The notes beneath the pieces were generated by a model. The model was not told the DNA's origin and made no database searches. It worked only from the letters and a program-made list of their open reading frames with translations. A stretch of DNA of 64,000 nt from Bacteroidota bacterium. Its GTDB lineage: Bacteria > Bacteroidota > Ignavibacteria > Palsa-1295. Shown here piece by piece: positions 1 through 9,721 of the stretch (position 1 is the stretch's first letter; each line of letters begins with the position of its first letter). Both the position numbers and the translations under genes were made by a program. Location of the stretch: contig JAJPIQ010000009.1 in the NCBI GenBank assembly GCA_021324685.1, positions 1 to 64,000 on the forward strand. The letters run 5' to 3'.

Positions 1-719
1 CTTTGAGGTTATCGCAACGATCAAATTCGAATGTTCAATACGCACAGAATTCCGATGTACGAACAGATGCTCCGCTGGGAAAGATAGCTCCCCGGCAAAC
101 GCTGTCGGCAGGAAGCGTTCGCGAGCCGGCAGGGGAATATCCGACACTTCCATTGCTGCGAGAACTTCCGGAGGATGCCACGAATGCTCGCTTCGAGTTT
201 GCCGTTGGTTCGCCGATGGGATCTTTCATTCGACCTTCATCCTTCATTTCCAACCCACCAAATTTCTCAACCGTTGCTTTTCGCGCGGGATATAATCTCG
301 ATGAAAAGAACCAACTCGCTATTCAGCTTACGGAAGGAAGTATTGCAGAACTCAAAACCGTCTCCAGCCTGCAGCAGGGATATATGCTTGTAACCGGGCA
401 GCAGCAATATATATCTGGATATGCCGGAGAGTTGTTCTATCGCCATCGCGAACCAGTCGAACAAGGACTCTTTTTCGTAACCGGGAGCATCGGCGGTGGG
501 TTTTATTCGATGGGATCGATGCTGAGTGCTGAGCTTGGGATCGAAATTCCATTCGGAAACCGGTTGTTGGGCGGGGTCTCATTCGAGCTAAACCGGTTCC
601 ATCAGAATGGCAGCGAGGCAAGCAATTTATCGTCGCCAACACCCGTGCTTTACAGCGGTTCGAGTGTTTATAACACGCTTGTTGGCGGTATCGACTACGC
701 CCTTACCTATAGATTTTAG
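1..719 (+). CDS. beta-barrel-like outer-membrane protein, 5' truncated
   Basis: The frame is open to the left edge, so the gene almost certainly starts outside the window; the TTG at base 3 is only the first start-like codon. The visible N-terminal part (about 65 residues) is polar and low in structure. The rest has alternating aromatic/glycine strands and ends in YALTYRF, an aromatic C-terminus typical of outer-membrane barrels. In Bacteroidota such barrels are sometimes fused behind an anti-sigma-like N-terminal region, which would fit but cannot be seen here. It is followed after about 30 bp by a lipoprotein on the same strand, probably co-transcribed. No specific function is claimed. Confidence 0.6.
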   Translation, partial: LRLSQRSNSNVQYAQNSDVRTDAPLGKIAPRQTLSAGSVREPAGEYPTLPLLRELPEDATNARFEFAVGSPMGSFIRPSSFISNPPNFSTVAFRAGYNLDEKNQLAIQLTEGSIAELKTVSSLQQGYMLVTGQQQYISGYAGELFYRHREPVEQGLFFVTGSIGGGFYSMGSMLSAELGIEIPFGNRLLGGVSFELNRFHQNGSEASNLSSPTPVLYSGSSVYNTLVGGIDYALTYRF

Positions 720-751
720 GAGAAGTGAACTTTCTCATTCAGGAGATGATG

Positions 752-1435
752 ATGAAACGTATTTTTAACGATGTAAAATTTGTGGTGCGACCGGGAGCAC
801 GTTGGTTCCTGCCCCTGGCTGTCTGGCTTGCGGGATGTTCGTCCATCTACGACCCTGCTACGACGCCAAAGCCGGAAACCGACGTTCGGAATTATTATCT
901 TCCCCTTTCGACACCGAAGATGGAGTACGATTATACCGTCGTTTCGACTGCGCCGTATCATCCGGCTTCCGGAAATCTCACGATGAACATGCTCGGTAAT
1001 ACCGATACCGTTCAAAACATGCCGGTCTATTCCTGCTTATGGACGTATTCGAATCATTTTGGAACTCCGGAACAATGGTTTTATGGTCTTTGCGATTCCG
1101 AGGCCGTCGCGATGGGACTTGAACCGACCCAGGATCATTATACCGATTTTTGGGTCGACCTAAAGGCGAATTCTGCTTCTCCTTTGCAAGTAAATGCGAC
1201 ATGGTCGTTTATTTCGCAGGGTGAAGAGATCACCGCGAAGGTGACGGCCTATGGCACAAGTGCGCAGGTCGAAGGCAAAGACTATCAGGATGTTATGATG
1301 GTCACCTACACAGGTGTTGCAGGAACGGCGGGTACCGAATGGTTCGCTCGGGGCATTGGCCCAATCTTCTACCACGTCGAACGTCCGAATTTCGGCATGG
1401 TCGAAAATCACTTGCTCTCTTACGAGCAACGCTAA
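752..1435 (+). CDS. predicted lipoprotein of unknown function
   Basis: About 227 residues. The start at 752 is chosen from three consecutive in-frame ATGs because AGGAG (741-745) sits 6 bases before the third one, giving MKRIFNDVKF. A basic n-region, a hydrophobic segment and the lipobox LAGC near residue 28 predict lipidation and membrane anchoring. The mature part is rich in Tyr, Thr and aromatic residues, as in periplasmic or surface beta-rich proteins. I do not recognise the family. It lies just downstream of the truncated barrel and may form a unit with it. Confidence 0.7.
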   Translation: MKRIFNDVKFVVRPGARWFLPLAVWLAGCSSIYDPATTPKPETDVRNYYLPLSTPKMEYDYTVVSTAPYHPASGNLTMNMLGNTDTVQNMPVYSCLWTYSNHFGTPEQWFYGLCDSEAVAMGLEPTQDHYTDFWVDLKANSASPLQVNATWSFISQGEEITAKVTAYGTSAQVEGKDYQDVMMVTYTGVAGTAGTEWFARGIGPIFYHVERPNFGMVENHLLSYEQR

Positions 1436-1445
1436 AGGCCGGGAT

Positions 1446-1474
1446 GGGGTTTAGCAGAAGTTGCTAAATTTCCC
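1446..1474. promoter_or_regulatory. inverted repeat between lipoprotein and gcdH
   Basis: TTTAGCA (1450-1456) and TGCTAAA (1462-1468) form a perfect 7-bp dyad with a 5-base loop. The flanks ATGGG and CCCAT extend it with small bulges. It ends 14 bases before the gcdH start. It could be a weak terminator of the upstream gene (only a TTT run follows) or an operator for gcdH. Confidence 0.4.
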
Positions 1475-1482
1475 ATTACCGC

Positions 1483-2652
1483 ATGTTGGTCGATTATTAC
1501 GATTTGGAATCGCTGCTCACAGAAGAGCAGCGCATGATTCGCGATACGGTTCGCAATTTCGTCGAGTCTGAAGTTCTCCCAATCATTGAGGAGCACAATC
1601 AGGCGATGACGTTCCCTAAGGAATTGATCCCGAAGATCGGCTCGCTCGGGCTCTTAGGTCCGACGCTGCCCGAAAAATATGGCTGCGCGGGTCTCGACAA
1701 TATCGCATACGGTCTAATCAATCAAGAGCTGGAGCGAGGCGATTCGGCTATTCGTTCGTTTTCGAGCGTCCAGAGTTCGCTGGTCATGTATCCTATCTAT
1801 GCGTTTGGCTCCGAAGAGCAGCGTATGAAATGGCTCCCCAGACTTGCATCGGGAGGAGCCGTAGGTTGTTTCGGGCTTACGGAGCCCGATTTTGGTTCGA
1901 ATCCGGGCGGAATGGTGACCAATGCGCGATCGACATCGAAAGGCTTTATACTCAATGGCGCAAAAATGTGGATTACGAACGGCACGCTTGCGGATGTGGC
2001 CGTTGTCTGGGCTAAATTAGATGGCGATTCTGCAAAGCATATTCGCGGATTCTTAGTCGAAAAAGGAATGAAAGGATTTAGTGCGCCGGAAATGAAAGGG
2101 AAGTATTCGCTTCGAGCGAGTGTGACCAGCGAGCTGGTTTTTCAGGATGTGGAGCTTCCGAAAGAAAGTTTGTTGCCGAACGTGCAAGGATTGAAAGGGC
2201 CATTAAGCTGCCTCACGCAGGCGCGCTATGGCATTGCCTGGGGTGCTCTGGGAGCCGCAATGGCATGCTATGAAAGTTCCGTGGCGTATGCAAAAAGCCG
2301 CGTCCAGTTTGGTAAACCGATCGGAGGATTTCAATTGGTGCAGGAAAAACTGGCCTTCATGCTGACGGAAATTACAAAGGCCCAATTGCTCGTGCACCGT
2401 CTTGGAACTCTTAAGAACGAAAATAAGATGAGGCCCGAACAGGTTTCGCTCGCGAAGCGCAATAATGTCGATATCGCTCTTCAAATTGCACGCACGGCAC
2501 GGGATCTTCATGGCGCGAATGGAATCTTGGGCGAATATCCGATCATGCGGCATATGACAAATCTCGAATCTGTTCGCACTTACGAAGGGACCCACGATAT
2601 TCATACGCTGGTCTTAGGTGAAGATATTACTGGAATTGCAGCATATTATTAA
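1483..2652 (+). CDS. gcdH: glutaryl-CoA dehydrogenase (acyl-CoA dehydrogenase family)
   Basis: 389 residues, the normal length for the family. The FAD/acyl-CoA fold is visible as FGLTEPDFGSNPGG near residue 130 and the C-terminal helical domain with SRVQFGKPIGGFQLVQEKLA. The strongest family marker is TYEGTHDIHTL at the C-terminus, holding the catalytic Glu near residue 368 as in glutaryl-CoA dehydrogenases. The enzyme oxidatively decarboxylates glutaryl-CoA to crotonyl-CoA in lysine/tryptophan/aromatic degradation, passing electrons to an electron-transfer flavoprotein. No other pathway genes are adjacent. The stop overlaps the next start in TAATG, suggesting translational coupling. Confidence 0.88.
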   Translation: MLVDYYDLESLLTEEQRMIRDTVRNFVESEVLPIIEEHNQAMTFPKELIPKIGSLGLLGPTLPEKYGCAGLDNIAYGLINQELERGDSAIRSFSSVQSSLVMYPIYAFGSEEQRMKWLPRLASGGAVGCFGLTEPDFGSNPGGMVTNARSTSKGFILNGAKMWITNGTLADVAVVWAKLDGDSAKHIRGFLVEKGMKGFSAPEMKGKYSLRASVTSELVFQDVELPKESLLPNVQGLKGPLSCLTQARYGIAWGALGAAMACYESSVAYAKSRVQFGKPIGGFQLVQEKLAFMLTEITKAQLLVHRLGTLKNENKMRPEQVSLAKRNNVDIALQIARTARDLHGANGILGEYPIMRHMTNLESVRTYEGTHDIHTLVLGEDITGIAAYY

Positions 2653-3215
2653 TGTCGAGAATATCGATGGTCATGACACCGGAACAGCTTATTGAAGGCA
2701 ATCTTACACAAAATGAGAAAGTGCTGTGGATTGGACGGCCCAAGCAGGGAATTGCCTTTCGGTCTTCTGATGCCTTTATGATTCCATTTTCCATTCTGTG
2801 GTGCGGTTTCGCATTCTTCTGGGAAGGGGCGGCCGTTATGACAGACGCACCACTTTTATTTAAGTTATGGGGGATACCCTTTGTACTAATAGGCTTGTAT
2901 ATAACAATCGGACGCTTCCTTTTCGATGCACGAATGAGAGCCTCAACCGCGTATGCCGTAACGAACGAGCGCGCCATTGTTGCCACGGTCAGTAAAAAAC
3001 AGAAAATTCGTTCTATTGATCTGCGCAGAAATACCGACGTAAATCTCGAAGAGAAGTCCGATGGCTCGGGAAATATCGCCATTGGTCCCCCGGATGCGTT
3101 TGGCTCCTGGGCCCGAGGTCTCCCATTTTCAAATTTTAGACAAGGTCAATTCTGCTTCGAATTCGTTTCAGGCGTCGATCAGGTCTATGCCACGATCCGA
3201 ACGGCAAGAGCTTGA
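2652..3215 (+). CDS. membrane protein with bacterial PH-like domain
   Basis: 187 residues. An N-terminal LTQNEKVLWIGRPKQG segment is the usual opening of bacterial PH-domain membrane proteins. It is followed by two hydrophobic segments (about residues 40-60 and 75-95) and then AYAVTNERAIV, the typical first strand of the PH-like fold. The ATG overlaps the gcdH stop by one base, so it is translated with gcdH, though a functional link is not evident. It converges on hemL with only 2 bp between stop codons. The function of this family is generally unknown. Confidence 0.6.
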   Translation: MSRISMVMTPEQLIEGNLTQNEKVLWIGRPKQGIAFRSSDAFMIPFSILWCGFAFFWEGAAVMTDAPLLFKLWGIPFVLIGLYITIGRFLFDARMRASTAYAVTNERAIVATVSKKQKIRSIDLRRNTDVNLEEKSDGSGNIAIGPPDAFGSWARGLPFSNFRQGQFCFEFVSGVDQVYATIRTARA

Positions 3216-3217
3216 AT

Positions 3218-4507
3218 TTAGTCTCGAATTCTGTTTAACGCTTTTCGATTTGCCTCAATGGTCTGTTCCAAATCCTCGTCGCTATGTGCCGCGGAAACGA
3301 ACATTGCCTCGAATTGGGACGGGGCGAGGTAAATTCCCCGATCGAGCATTTCACGAAAATAATGTGCGAATGCTTTTGTATCAGAAGTGATGGCCGTTTC
3401 GTAATCTGTAACTTCTTTTTGCGTAAAGAAGAGGCAGAGCATTGAGCCAACGCGTGTCTGGTTCGCTTTTATGTCGGATCTGTTTATGTTTTCACTGAAT
3501 GATTCTGCCAGGAGAGCAGATTTCCGTTCCAACTCGGGATAGGGGTTTTCTTCCTTCAGCATTCGCAAGGTTGCTAAGCCGGCAGCCATTGCCAATGGGT
3601 TTCCACTCAGGGTCCCAGCCTGATAGACTGGTCCTACCGGCGAAAGCAATTCCATCATTTCGCGTTTGCCGCCAAAGGCTCCCACTGGCAAACCGCCTCC
3701 GATAATTTTTCCTAAGGTCGTAAGATCGGGTTTAACGCCATACCACTGCTGCGCTCCGCCGAGTGTCACGCGAAAACCGGTCATCACTTCATCGAAAATC
3801 AAAACGATCTGTTCTCGATCGCAAATATTCCGAAGACCTTCTAAAAACCCTGCTTTTGGCGGAACAACGCCCATGTTCCCGGCGACGGGTTCCACGATGA
3901 TCGCGGCAATCTGCCCTCGATGTGCGGTTACAAGTGCTTCAACGCTCGGAAGGTTGTTGTAGGTCGCATTCAGCGTGTCCTTCGCAGTGTCGATGGTAAC
4001 GCCCGGGGAGCTCGGCGCCCCGAGTGTGAGTGCACCGGACCCGGCTTTAATTAGGAACGAATCTCCGTGACCGTGATAACAGCCTTCGAATTTAATAATT
4101 TTGTCTTTGCCGGTATATCCACGGGCCACGCGAATTGCAGACATCGTGGCTTCGGTGCCGCTGGAAGTCATTCGCAAAAGCTCGATGGATGGAATGAGCT
4201 CTTTGACGAGTTCCGCCAATTCGATTTCGAGTTCCGTTGGAGCTCCGAAGCTTGTGGCGAGTAAAGCCTGCTTCTGAATTGCCTCGATAACGTTTGGGTG
4301 CGAATGGCCGAGAATCAATGGTCCCCAGGAACCGACATAATCAATGTACTTACTTCCATCGGCATCCCATACATACGCGCCTTTCCCTCGTACCAGAAAG
4401 AGAGGATCGATTCCCACCGACTTAAACGCACGAACCGGAGAGTTGACGCCTCCAGGAATGCTGCGCTTCGCCCGCTCAAAAAGTTTTTCGCTTTTGGGAT
4501 GCTTCAC
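3218..4507 (-). CDS. hemL: glutamate-1-semialdehyde 2,1-aminomutase
   Basis: PLP enzyme converting glutamate-1-semialdehyde to 5-aminolevulinate in the C5 heme pathway. The listed ORF is longer, but the family begins near [20 protein letters not shown]. The GTG at 4507 overlaps the hemB stop in GTGA and gives 429 residues, the usual length. FDEVMTGFR and [16 protein letters not shown] (PLP lysine) are present. It is the last gene of the hemH-hemL operon and follows hemB by a 4-bp overlap. It ends 2 bp from the convergent PH-domain gene. HemA (glutamyl-tRNA reductase) is not in the window. Confidence 0.93.
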   Translation of the reverse strand: MKHPKSEKLFERAKRSIPGGVNSPVRAFKSVGIDPLFLVRGKGAYVWDADGSKYIDYVGSWGPLILGHSHPNVIEAIQKQALLATSFGAPTELEIELAELVKELIPSIELLRMTSSGTEATMSAIRVARGYTGKDKIIKFEGCYHGHGDSFLIKAGSGALTLGAPSSPGVTIDTAKDTLNATYNNLPSVEALVTAHRGQIAAIIVEPVAGNMGVVPPKAGFLEGLRNICDREQIVLIFDEVMTGFRVTLGGAQQWYGVKPDLTTLGKIIGGGLPVGAFGGKREMMELLSPVGPVYQAGTLSGNPLAMAAGLATLRMLKEENPYPELERKSALLAESFSENINRSDIKANQTRVGSMLCLFFTQKEVTDYETAITSDTKAFAHYFREMLDRGIYLAPSQFEAMFVSAAHSDEDLEQTIEANRKALNRIRD

Positions 4508-5526
4508 AACTGTTTTGCGGCTTCCAGAGCGAAATAACTGAGGATGATCGAAGCTCCGGCTCGCTTGATGGACAGCAGCGATTCCATCATAACGCGGTCT
4601 TCGTCGATCCAACCGTTCTTTCCCGCGGCTTTGATCATCGAGTATTCTCCGCTTACCTGATACGCTGCGACGGGCGACAAAAATTGTTCGCGAATGCGGC
4701 GAATAATATCGAGTGAGGAAATAGCGGGTTTTACCATCACAATATCAGCGCCTTCATCGAGATCGCGTTGGACAAGACGAAGAGCTTCGTCCGTATTGCC
4801 GACATCCATTTGATGCGAACGCCGGTCCCCGAACGAAGGAGTGCTTTCGGCGGCATCTCGAAACGGTCCATACAGGCCCGACGCATATTTTGCAGAGTAG
4901 CTCATGATCGGAAGAGACGAAAATCCGCTTGCATCCAGTGCTTCGCGAATTGCTCCAATTCGGCCGTCCATCATGTCGCTCGGGCAAATAAGGTCGCTAC
5001 CGGCTTCGGCATGGCTGATCGCCTCACGGACAAGCAATTCGACAGATTTATCGTTTACGATCTCGATGTCACCATTGTTATCTCGTTCTATAACGCCACA
5101 GTGCCCGTGTTCGGTATACTCACATAAACAGACATCGGTCGCGACCAGTAGTTCAGGGAACCGTCTTTTTGTTTCCCTTAACGTTGTTTGAATAATCCCT
5201 TCCTCGTTATAAGCCTGAGAAGCGAATTCATCCTTATGTTTCGGAATCCCAAAAAGGATGACGCCGCCGAGATCTGCTTCAAGCGCTGCCTCGCACTGCT
5301 TTAAAATCCCATTGAGTCCAAGTTGCTGGACGCCGGGCATCGCATCGATCGCTTTCTTAAAATGTTCATCCGCTTCGACTGCAAACAGCGGCAGAATGAG
5401 ATTGGACGGTTCGAGCGACGTTTCTCGAACTAGCCGGCGATGTCGCTCGGTCATTCGAGTTCGCCGCATTCGGGAACTCGGTGGGATATCCAATTCCTCG
5501 AATGGGTGAGTATGATGGTTCGTCAT
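4504..5526 (-). CDS. hemB: porphobilinogen synthase (delta-aminolevulinate dehydratase)
   Basis: 340 residues. It condenses two 5-aminolevulinates to porphobilinogen. The two Schiff-base lysines are seen in MSYSAKYAS and DIVMVKPA. The metal-binding region [14 protein letters not shown] has the cysteine-rich form of zinc-dependent enzymes. The ATG at 5526 lies 7 bp after the hemY stop. The N-terminal 20 or so residues before [14 protein letters not shown] are a modest extension. It sits between hemY and hemL in a compact heme operon. Confidence 0.94.
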   Translation of the reverse strand: MTNHHTHPFEELDIPPSSRMRRTRMTERHRRLVRETSLEPSNLILPLFAVEADEHFKKAIDAMPGVQQLGLNGILKQCEAALEADLGGVILFGIPKHKDEFASQAYNEEGIIQTTLRETKRRFPELLVATDVCLCEYTEHGHCGVIERDNNGDIEIVNDKSVELLVREAISHAEAGSDLICPSDMMDGRIGAIREALDASGFSSLPIMSYSAKYASGLYGPFRDAAESTPSFGDRRSHQMDVGNTDEALRLVQRDLDEGADIVMVKPAISSLDIIRRIREQFLSPVAAYQVSGEYSMIKAAGKNGWIDEDRVMMESLLSIKRAGASIILSYFALEAAKQL

Positions 5527-5532
5527 CGAACC

Positions 5533-6861
5533 TTAAACAAGCATTTTCGCGAGTTCCGTTGCATTGCGAATACATGCACCCATCGAAATGCCGCCGCGGT
5601 AATTTCCGAGGAAAAAAAGGCCAGGATGATCTCGTTCCATCGCTTCGATCGCATGTAATACTTCGTTATAGCCGATATTGTACTGAGGTATTGCCCGAGG
5701 CCATCGTTTCATCGAGTGAAATACAGGTTCTCCGTTTGGTTTTAATAGGGCGGTAACTTCTCGAATCGCCGCCGATAAAATTTCTTCGTCCTCCCACCCG
5801 GCAATATCCATACGTTTCGCGCCGCCCATGAGGACCGTTAGGAGCAAACGCCCGGACGGCGCGCGACCGGGGAAATTCGATGAAGAAAAAATGATCCCAA
5901 GAATGTCCCTCTTTTCTTTCGAAGGAATAAGCCCACCAAATCCTGTAGGCAGCTTTTCAAATTGAGAATCCGCATATCCCAGGAAAACGACGGCGACGGG
6001 TGGATAGAAAATACCGCGTAAGTGTTCGGAGAAGGCAGAAGATAGCGGAGCAATAATTCCCGCTATGTGATACGCCGGTAACGTAAAAATAATCTTTTCC
6101 GCCTCGAATGTTTTGTCTGATGAAAAAATGGTGTAACCCGCCCCGGAGCGTTCGACCGATAACGCCCCGGTATGCAAATGCAGCCGAGTTTTGAGGGAAA
6201 TGCGTAGCGCTGCGGTGAGTTCTGAAAGTCCATTGGGAAAGGAGACGATTGCGGGACGAATTCTGGCCGTTTTTTTTGAGCGGGATTTGATCAGCCCCGC
6301 GATAAGGGAGCCATACGTTTGCTCAGCACTCCACATGCTGTTAAACGCATATCTCATACTGAGCCGCTCGGGGTCTCCGGCATAGATGCCGGTAATAAAG
6401 GGATCGGCTCCGTATTCGAAAATCTCTCTTCCCAGCCGGCGGCGCACAAAGGAAGAAACCGGTTCGTCAAAGAGGGAAGTTTTCGATATAAAGGGTTCCG
6501 CAAGGACGCGAAGTTTTCCAAAAGGAGAAAGGAGCGCAGTTGAAATAGCCTGTAACGGAGTGTGTGGCAAAACGATCCAGTTCCCGCTTTTCAGCACGTA
6601 GCGCATCTTCGAAGCGGGATTTGCCTCGAGAATCCTGTTCGAAAGTTGAGTTTCTGTAAGGAGGTCGATCGTTTCCTGATTTTCAACTCGAAGCGAATTC
6701 GGACCGGACTCGAGTAGGTATCCTTCCACGCGTTCGGTAACGATTTTTCCGCCGACGTTTGAAGATCCCTCGAGCACAAGGACGTCTTTGCCGGCCCGCG
6801 CAAGTTTATGGGCAACCGTAAGGCCTGAAATTCCCGCCCCAATAACGACGATCTCAGGCAA
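5533..6861 (-). CDS. hemY: protoporphyrinogen/coproporphyrinogen oxidase, FAD type
   Basis: 442 residues, normal for the HemY (also called HemG, PPOX) flavoprotein family. The dinucleotide-binding motif VVIGAGISGLTVAHKLARAG is at the very N-terminus, followed by LVLEGSSNVGGKI. The C-terminus NYRGGISMGACIRNATELA matches the second FAD-contacting region. It starts at TTG (6861), with GGGAG 7 bases upstream, overlapping the phosphatase gene by 8 bp. It oxidises the porphyrinogen ring before iron insertion. The presence of hemH upstream in the operon favours the protoporphyrin route, but coproporphyrinogen cannot be excluded from sequence alone. Confidence 0.88.
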   Translation of the reverse strand: MPEIVVIGAGISGLTVAHKLARAGKDVLVLEGSSNVGGKIVTERVEGYLLESGPNSLRVENQETIDLLTETQLSNRILEANPASKMRYVLKSGNWIVLPHTPLQAISTALLSPFGKLRVLAEPFISKTSLFDEPVSSFVRRRLGREIFEYGADPFITGIYAGDPERLSMRYAFNSMWSAEQTYGSLIAGLIKSRSKKTARIRPAIVSFPNGLSELTAALRISLKTRLHLHTGALSVERSGAGYTIFSSDKTFEAEKIIFTLPAYHIAGIIAPLSSAFSEHLRGIFYPPVAVVFLGYADSQFEKLPTGFGGLIPSKEKRDILGIIFSSSNFPGRAPSGRLLLTVLMGGAKRMDIAGWEDEEILSAAIREVTALLKPNGEPVFHSMKRWPRAIPQYNIGYNEVLHAIEAMERDHPGLFFLGNYRGGISMGACIRNATELAKMLV

Positions 6862-7615
6862 GCAACATCTCCCTTATTCGCTCGGCCACGCCAGGGGCAC
6901 AACTGACGAGGTTCCCGCCATCGATCGTTTTATTCCCCTTAAAATCGAAGTATATGCCGCCAGCCTCTTCAACGATCACTCCAAGCGGAGCGGAGTCCCA
7001 GATGGCCATTCGCGCGTCGAGCATGGCCTCCGCCCGCCCCGTTGCGACCAGGATATGCCCCCAGCAGTCCCCCCACCCTCGATAAAGTCCGAATGAGCGC
7101 GTAATTTTTTCGTACTTATCGGCAGTAATAAGATCTTCGAGTCTGGTAGGACTCGTGGTGCAGATCAAACTTTCTGTCATTGAATGTTTGGTCGACACTT
7201 GTGAGCGTCTGCCATTCCAATAACATCCTTTTCCCATTGCAGCGGAGATTGTTTCCCGTAACGCAGGAAGGTGGACGACGCCATGGGTTATCGTCCCACG
7301 TTCCTCCAATGCGATGAGGACACCGTAGATCGGTACCCCATGGACGAAGCTTTTCGTTCCGTCGAGCGGGTCCAGGATCCACCGGCGATCACGATTTGAA
7401 CCTTGTTCGCCGAATTCTTCACCTAATATGAGATCATCCGGGAAATGCTCACGAATTCTTTTGCGAAGATATTCTTCCGATTCCCGATCGGCCCGTGTCA
7501 CAGGACTTTCGTCTTTCTTGAGGACGACTTCAAGGCTTGCATTTTGAAAGTAACGCAACGTGATCTCGCCCGCACCCTGCGCGATCTCTTCCATCCATTC
7601 CCGAAGATCATTCAT
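6854..7615 (-). CDS. inositol-monophosphatase-family phosphatase, HisN-like
   Basis: 253 residues from the ATG at 7615, which overlaps the hemH stop by 8 bp. Metal-binding motifs of the Mg-dependent IMPase superfamily are clear: GEEFGEQG, WILDPLDGTKSFVHGVP and IWDSAPLGVIVEEAGG. The segment YRGWGDCWGHILVATGRAEAM is most like histidinol-phosphatase HisN, which dephosphorylates L-histidinol phosphate. No other histidine genes are near. Its place inside a heme operon, overlapping genes on both sides, is unexpected. Other possible substrates are inositol phosphates or 3'-phosphoadenosine phosphate. Family confident, substrate not. Confidence 0.8.
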   Translation of the reverse strand: MNDLREWMEEIAQGAGEITLRYFQNASLEVVLKKDESPVTRADRESEEYLRKRIREHFPDDLILGEEFGEQGSNRDRRWILDPLDGTKSFVHGVPIYGVLIALEERGTITHGVVHLPALRETISAAMGKGCYWNGRRSQVSTKHSMTESLICTTSPTRLEDLITADKYEKITRSFGLYRGWGDCWGHILVATGRAEAMLDARMAIWDSAPLGVIVEEAGGIYFDFKGNKTIDGGNLVSCAPGVAERIREMLLA

Positions 7616-8600
7616 GCCGTAATGCGTGGATTTCTTTGAGAGCAACATCTGCAAGGCATTCGATAAACAGCGGATGGTCGTTGAGCCCTTTCATTACACG
7701 ATAATGATTAATTCCCGATTCTTCTGCAGTCGGTCGTTCCTCGATGTTCAGCTCATGCAATGTTTCGATGTGATCGCTTACGAAGGCGATGGGAACGACA
7801 AGAAGACTCGTGATTCCCTTTTTCCCAAGTTCGATCAATGTTTCATGGGTGGAGGGTTTCAGCCATTGCTGTGGACCGACCTTACTCTGAAACGATAAAG
7901 TATAACGTTTATCGAAGTTTCTGGCGGCCATAACGAGTTCGACGGTTTCTCGAATGTGTTCGGAGTAGGGATCGCCGCGTTTCACCATCGCAAGCGGCGT
8001 CCCATGAGCGGAGAAAAGAAGAAAAACGTCTTTGGCATCTTTGAATTCAGAAAGACCTTCATCGATCCGGGCATTGATCGCAGCTATATATTTTTCGTTT
8101 TTGTAATATTCAGTGATCCTGCGCTCCTGGAACGTCGCGTGCAGAAGCTTATTACAACGATCCCATTCGTTGAAACTCGATCCGGCATTGGCGATGGAGT
8201 ACTGAGGATATAACGGCAATAAAACGATGTCCTTAATTTCTTCATCGATAAGGGATTGAACCGCCTCGCCTGTGAGAGGTTTCCAGTATCGCGCAGCAAG
8301 ACGAACGGTGACATTGAGTTCTGGATATCGTTCGTTAAACAGGGCCTGAAGTGCGCGCATCTGGGCTGCCGTGCGTTCTACGATCGGCGACCTGCCGCCG
8401 ATCTCGCGATATTTTTCTCGAACGCTCGAAGCGCGCCGCGAAGAAATTTGTCGTGCCAAAAAGCGTTGAAATCTCGGCCCGAACGGGAGATTGAAAATAT
8501 CGGGATCGTTGAAAAGATTAAATAGAAAGGGCTCGACCGCGTCGAGCGAATCCGGCCCGCCAAATTGTAAGAGAACGATTGCGATTGGTTTGCCGTCCAT
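7608..8600 (-). CDS. hemH: ferrochelatase
   Basis: About 330 residues from the ATG at 8600; the longer ORF begins at a TTG and is less likely. It inserts Fe(II) into the porphyrin at the end of heme synthesis. Family signatures are LLQFGGPDSLDAVEPFLFNLF at the N-terminus and LFSAHGTP with the catalytic/metal His near residue 190. It is the first gene of the heme operon. The preceding T9SS gene is on the same strand 39 bp upstream, so the operon promoter may lie within or before that gene. Confidence 0.93.
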   Translation of the reverse strand: MDGKPIAIVLLQFGGPDSLDAVEPFLFNLFNDPDIFNLPFGPRFQRFLARQISSRRASSVREKYREIGGRSPIVERTAAQMRALQALFNERYPELNVTVRLAARYWKPLTGEAVQSLIDEEIKDIVLLPLYPQYSIANAGSSFNEWDRCNKLLHATFQERRITEYYKNEKYIAAINARIDEGLSEFKDAKDVFLLFSAHGTPLAMVKRGDPYSEHIRETVELVMAARNFDKRYTLSFQSKVGPQQWLKPSTHETLIELGKKGITSLLVVPIAFVSDHIETLHELNIEERPTAEESGINHYRVMKGLNDHPLFIECLADVALKEIHALRHE

Positions 8601-8639
8601 CAGAGCGTTTGATGGTCTCAAACGCCGGACTGCTTTTAT

Positions 8640-9686
8640 TTATTCCAACATAATTCTCTGTACGCTTCGAATAGGAACACCGGCAGTGTTTTTGCCCGTA
8701 ACAATTACGAAATATGTTCCGGGCGAAGTGGAACTCGCGTCCCATCTCCACTGATCCTGGAAATTCGATTCTGTAATATTGCGGCCCAGAATATCAGTGA
8801 TAATGACGTGCGTCTCAGTCATATTTTGCGTACGGACCACTGTCCATCCTTGCAAGGGATTCGGTGAAACGATAACGATTCCATCCGGGCCTTTGAAAGA
8901 ATTTACAGAGGATTGCACGACCAGCATTCCCTGCAGGCTGATCTTGAATTCATCCGAGATCGGTGTATGGGTCGGTTTTGTTATCAAGTAACCATTTTCT
9001 GTTCCTGGAACACTCCGATTAAAACGAAGCGAAAGTGGGAAGGAATCGTGGGCAGGAATGAGGAGAGGAAAGGGGGGCAGGGAATCGATCGAGAATGAAG
9101 GGGCCTGCAGGATCGAAATCGTATCGATCGAAAGAGTGCCCGAACTGTCGTTCCTGAAAAAAAACGTTCGATGGACGCCGGAACTATCGGTCCGAATAGC
9201 GATCGCTTCGGAGGCCGTGTGCTGCAAGGAAAACGTTGCCCCGTCCTTCGACGAAGTAATTCCGTGTGTGATGATATCGAGAGAAATATTGCAAGTGCCG
9301 CCTCCGACTCCGATAAGATTGACAGTAACGTCGTTAAAACCGGAATCCGGAATCACGCGGATGACGGAAGAAACAGAAGCTCCCGAGTCGACCGTTATGC
9401 TCGAATCCAGGAACAACAGGTGCGATGTGCCATTCTGAATGCCAAATATCGAATCGGAACGATTGTTGGCATTGTTTATAAAACGGACCGTATCGAACAA
9501 GGTGTCGCCCAACAGCATCGGCTGCAAAAACAGGCTGTCCGAACCGCCGCAGGTAAGCCGGACCTGAAAGGATTGCGCGTCTATCCGGTTCGCAATAAGG
9601 AAGGTCGCACAGATAAATGCGAAGTAAAAAAATGGCGAGGCATACGGACGTTTCCCTGGTCTTTGCGAGAGCGAGTTATTCTTCAT
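8640..9686 (-). CDS. secreted protein with T9SS-type C-terminal sorting domain
   Basis: 348 residues from the ATG at 9686. A signal peptide ends near NRIDAQS. The middle is Ser/Asp-rich beta-sandwich-like sequence. The last 80 or so residues (VSPNPLQGWTVV through PGTYFVIVTGKN, ending RIMLE) have the layout of the T9SS type A sorting domain: a PNP opening, an ITDILGR strand and a GxYFV strand. It would be exported by Sec, then sent across the outer membrane by T9SS and anchored or released. No catalytic domain is recognised. It lies between a TPR-LuxR regulator and the heme operon. Confidence 0.78.
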   Translation of the reverse strand: MKNNSLSQRPGKRPYASPFFYFAFICATFLIANRIDAQSFQVRLTCGGSDSLFLQPMLLGDTLFDTVRFINNANNRSDSIFGIQNGTSHLLFLDSSITVDSGASVSSVIRVIPDSGFNDVTVNLIGVGGGTCNISLDIITHGITSSKDGATFSLQHTASEAIAIRTDSSGVHRTFFFRNDSSGTLSIDTISILQAPSFSIDSLPPFPLLIPAHDSFPLSLRFNRSVPGTENGYLITKPTHTPISDEFKISLQGMLVVQSSVNSFKGPDGIVIVSPNPLQGWTVVRTQNMTETHVIITDILGRNITESNFQDQWRWDASSTSPGTYFVIVTGKNTAGVPIRSVQRIMLE

Positions 9687-9721
9687 CTCTGCAAAATTAC
9701 ACCAGAAATTCTTTTGAGTCC

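Noticed and set aside
1894-1904. GGTTCGAATCC, like a tRNA T-loop
   Set aside because: It lies within gcdH coding for FGSNPGG and has no matching acceptor, D or anticodon arms.
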